In this document: positions 62,812 through 64,000 of the stretch, one piece after another
How positions within the stretch are numbered: the stretch's first letter is position 1
Layout of the letters: each line of letters starts with the position of its first letter
From: Bullera alba
Taxonomy: Eukaryota; Basidiomycota; Tremellomycetes; Tremellales; Bulleraceae
Assembly: GCA_001600095.1 (NCBI GenBank)
Contig: BCIX01000001.1
Span: 4,179,198 to 4,243,197, forward strand
Reading direction: 5' to 3'
Length of the DNA stretch: 64,000 nucleotides
Program-made: the position numbers and the translations under genes
The notes under the pieces: model-generated
The model's input: the letters and a program-made list of their open reading frames with translations, nothing else
What the model was told of the DNA's origin: nothing
Databases searched by the model: none

Positions 62812-64000
62812 CTACCCTCGTTCCGGTGCAAGCGGTACCACCCTCCACGGCACCTCCACTTTCTCCTCCGCTCGCTGCTTTGCTCGCAGTTGCGGAACCC
62901 CGACCACCCTCTCCAGCTGTTCCCTCTCCTTCAATTGGAAAGCCATATCTCGTTCCTCTCTCTTCTTGTCCAAAAATTCCCTCTCGACTGCGCGGTATGC
63001 ACATTCACGCTCTGCCCACTGCTCCAGCACCGACCAAGGCTTCTCGCCCATCTTCGCCGCTCGATCAGGGATAAAGTCACAGCCGAACTCGCCTGATACC
63101 GCATTGACCATACTCATGATCTTTGGCGGTACTTTAATCCCGTCGTACCAGGCCTCGTGGGTCACCTTGATGTCGTCGGTACGGTCAAATCTTTTCACCG
63201 TGGAAACCAGGTCCCCGTCTGTTTGGCGGACTTCCACCGAAGCGGGAGCTTGCTTGGGCCCCAGTGGACCAACGAGAATCACCACTGGCTCGGAATGGAT
63301 ATCGCTAAAGCGAAGATGTGACAGTCGTTCTTCGGCTGACGAGTAGGCGTCGCAGATTGGGCACACTGGGGCTTCTTTGCTTGTCGATTTCTTCTTGTGA
63401 GACGGGGGGTCCGCCAGCCAACCTGGAGGCTGAGCGCAAGTACAACCGGGTTCTCGGTCAACTCGCTTATTCCGTGCCGATGTTTCGGTACGAACCAGGA
63501 TCTTCCCGTCGTTCGGATTGGTGTGGCTTCTGATGAGGATGCCGCGGAATGACTTCTTTCTCTGTCGCCGATCACCATGGTGTGTGAACGCTGGAATGTT
63601 GGCAGTCTTCATTCGAATCTCGAGGAGGTTGGGTGCGTTCACCAGGCTGTTGAAGATGGCCCGCTCGGAACAGATGTTCAGGCTCACTTTGTCGCTCGCC
63701 CTTAACTCCTCGCCTGGCTGAATCCTCTTAGGCCAAAAGCGGCACTTGATTCTGGGTATCAAGTGAAGGACCTGGAGTGTGGATGAAGGCGGAATATCCA
63801 GAAACTGACGATATGGTAAGCGAGGCTGCGAGTATATCGGTTCCTACACCGTCTTGCTAATACTCACTTCTAAACGATCCATTGCAGGAGTATGGCTCGC
63901 GGAATACGTTGCTACATTCACCAGGGAGTCCTCCATACCACTACCGCAAAAGGCATGGATTGAAACAGGGTGCAAGCACCATTCGAGCGAATGGAGGCCC
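62812..64000 (-). CDS. Unrecognised protein with zinc-finger-like element (5' end beyond window)
   Basis: The minus-strand frame ends with TAG at 62812-62814. The long exon is preceded by an intron (about 63808-63869) and an upstream exon that stays open to the window edge. An ATG at 63936 (MEDSLVNVATYSASHTPAMD) is possible, but the frame upstream of it has no stop and looks coding (HSLEWCLHPVSIHAFCGSG). Beyond the start come FLDIPPSSTLQVLHLIPRIKC, a middle domain (NLLEIRMKTANIPAF, KKSFRGILIRSHT) and a Cys pair CTCAQPPGW. One C2H2-like element follows (CPICDAYSSAEERLSHLRFSDIH), then a helical C-terminus (WSVLEQWAERECAYRAVERE, FLDKKREERDMAFQLKERE). At least 380 residues. The order of finger then long C-terminal helices faintly recalls Suz12-type proteins, but I cannot support that. 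Confidence 0.55.

Overview
The window is nuclear DNA from a basidiomycete, most likely a tremellomycete (Cryptococcus/Kwoniella-like). Nearly every gene is interrupted by short introns of about 45-75 nt that start GTGAGT or GTAAGT, carry a CTGAC or CTAAC-type branch site and end in CAG or TAG. The genes are those of a free-living fungus: glycogenin, trehalose-6-phosphate synthase, a GID ligase scaffold, an RPD3 deacetylase and a mitochondrial ClpX. I saw no viral, plasmid, transposon, CRISPR, tRNA or rRNA features. All gene models were built by eye from splice signals and reading-frame continuity.

Layout. 1-505: end of a protein with a retropepsin-like segment (+). 1895-3495: secreted Ser/Thr/Pro-rich protein (+). 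3932-6881: ARS2/SERRATE (-), head to head with a NIPSNAP-family protein at 7515-8745 (+). 9024-10515: unrecognised helical protein (-). 11180-16295: long coiled-coil protein with a disordered head (+). 16646-19747: RanBPM/VID30-type GID subunit (-), head to head with an ATAD2/Yta7/Abo1 chromatin AAA+ ATPase at 20473-26056 (+). 26190-27081: unknown (-). 27865-28618: cupin protein (+). 28982-31820: an in-frame coronin-dUTPase fusion (+). 32067-32891: unknown with one membrane segment (-). 33254-35352: FG nucleoporin with a CCCH finger, Nup42/Amo1 type (-). 35972-36964: unknown (-). 37732-40357: glycogenin (-). 41527-44085: Tps1 (-). 45401-46560 and 47042-48825: unknowns (-). 49384-51745: RPD3-class histone deacetylase (-), head to head with ClpX at 52306-54888 (+). 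55308-55863: small unknown (+). 55980-58725: unknown membrane protein with lysine/alanine-rich helices (-). 59027-61239: MFS sugar transporter (-). 62812 to beyond 64000: unknown with a zinc-finger-like element (-).

Themes. Glycogenin and Tps1 lie side by side on one strand; both spend UDP-glucose on reserve or protective carbohydrate. Several genes belong to chromatin or RNA control (ARS2, ATAD2, RPD3, Nup42). Three perfect TGACGTCA (CRE) octamers lie about 195-255 bp upstream of start codons: the cupin gene, the one-membrane-segment unknown and Tps1. This hints at a shared ATF/CREB-type input.

The most striking observation is the gene at 28982-31820. A complete coronin beta-propeller is spliced in frame, through a Pro/Ala/Ser linker, to a complete five-motif dUTPase. 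No in-frame methionine lies between the propeller and the enzyme. Coronins normally oligomerise through a C-terminal coiled coil, often as trimers, and dUTPase is itself an obligate trimer. The enzyme may therefore have taken over the oligomerising role. Retention of the 52-nt junction intron would give coronin alone.
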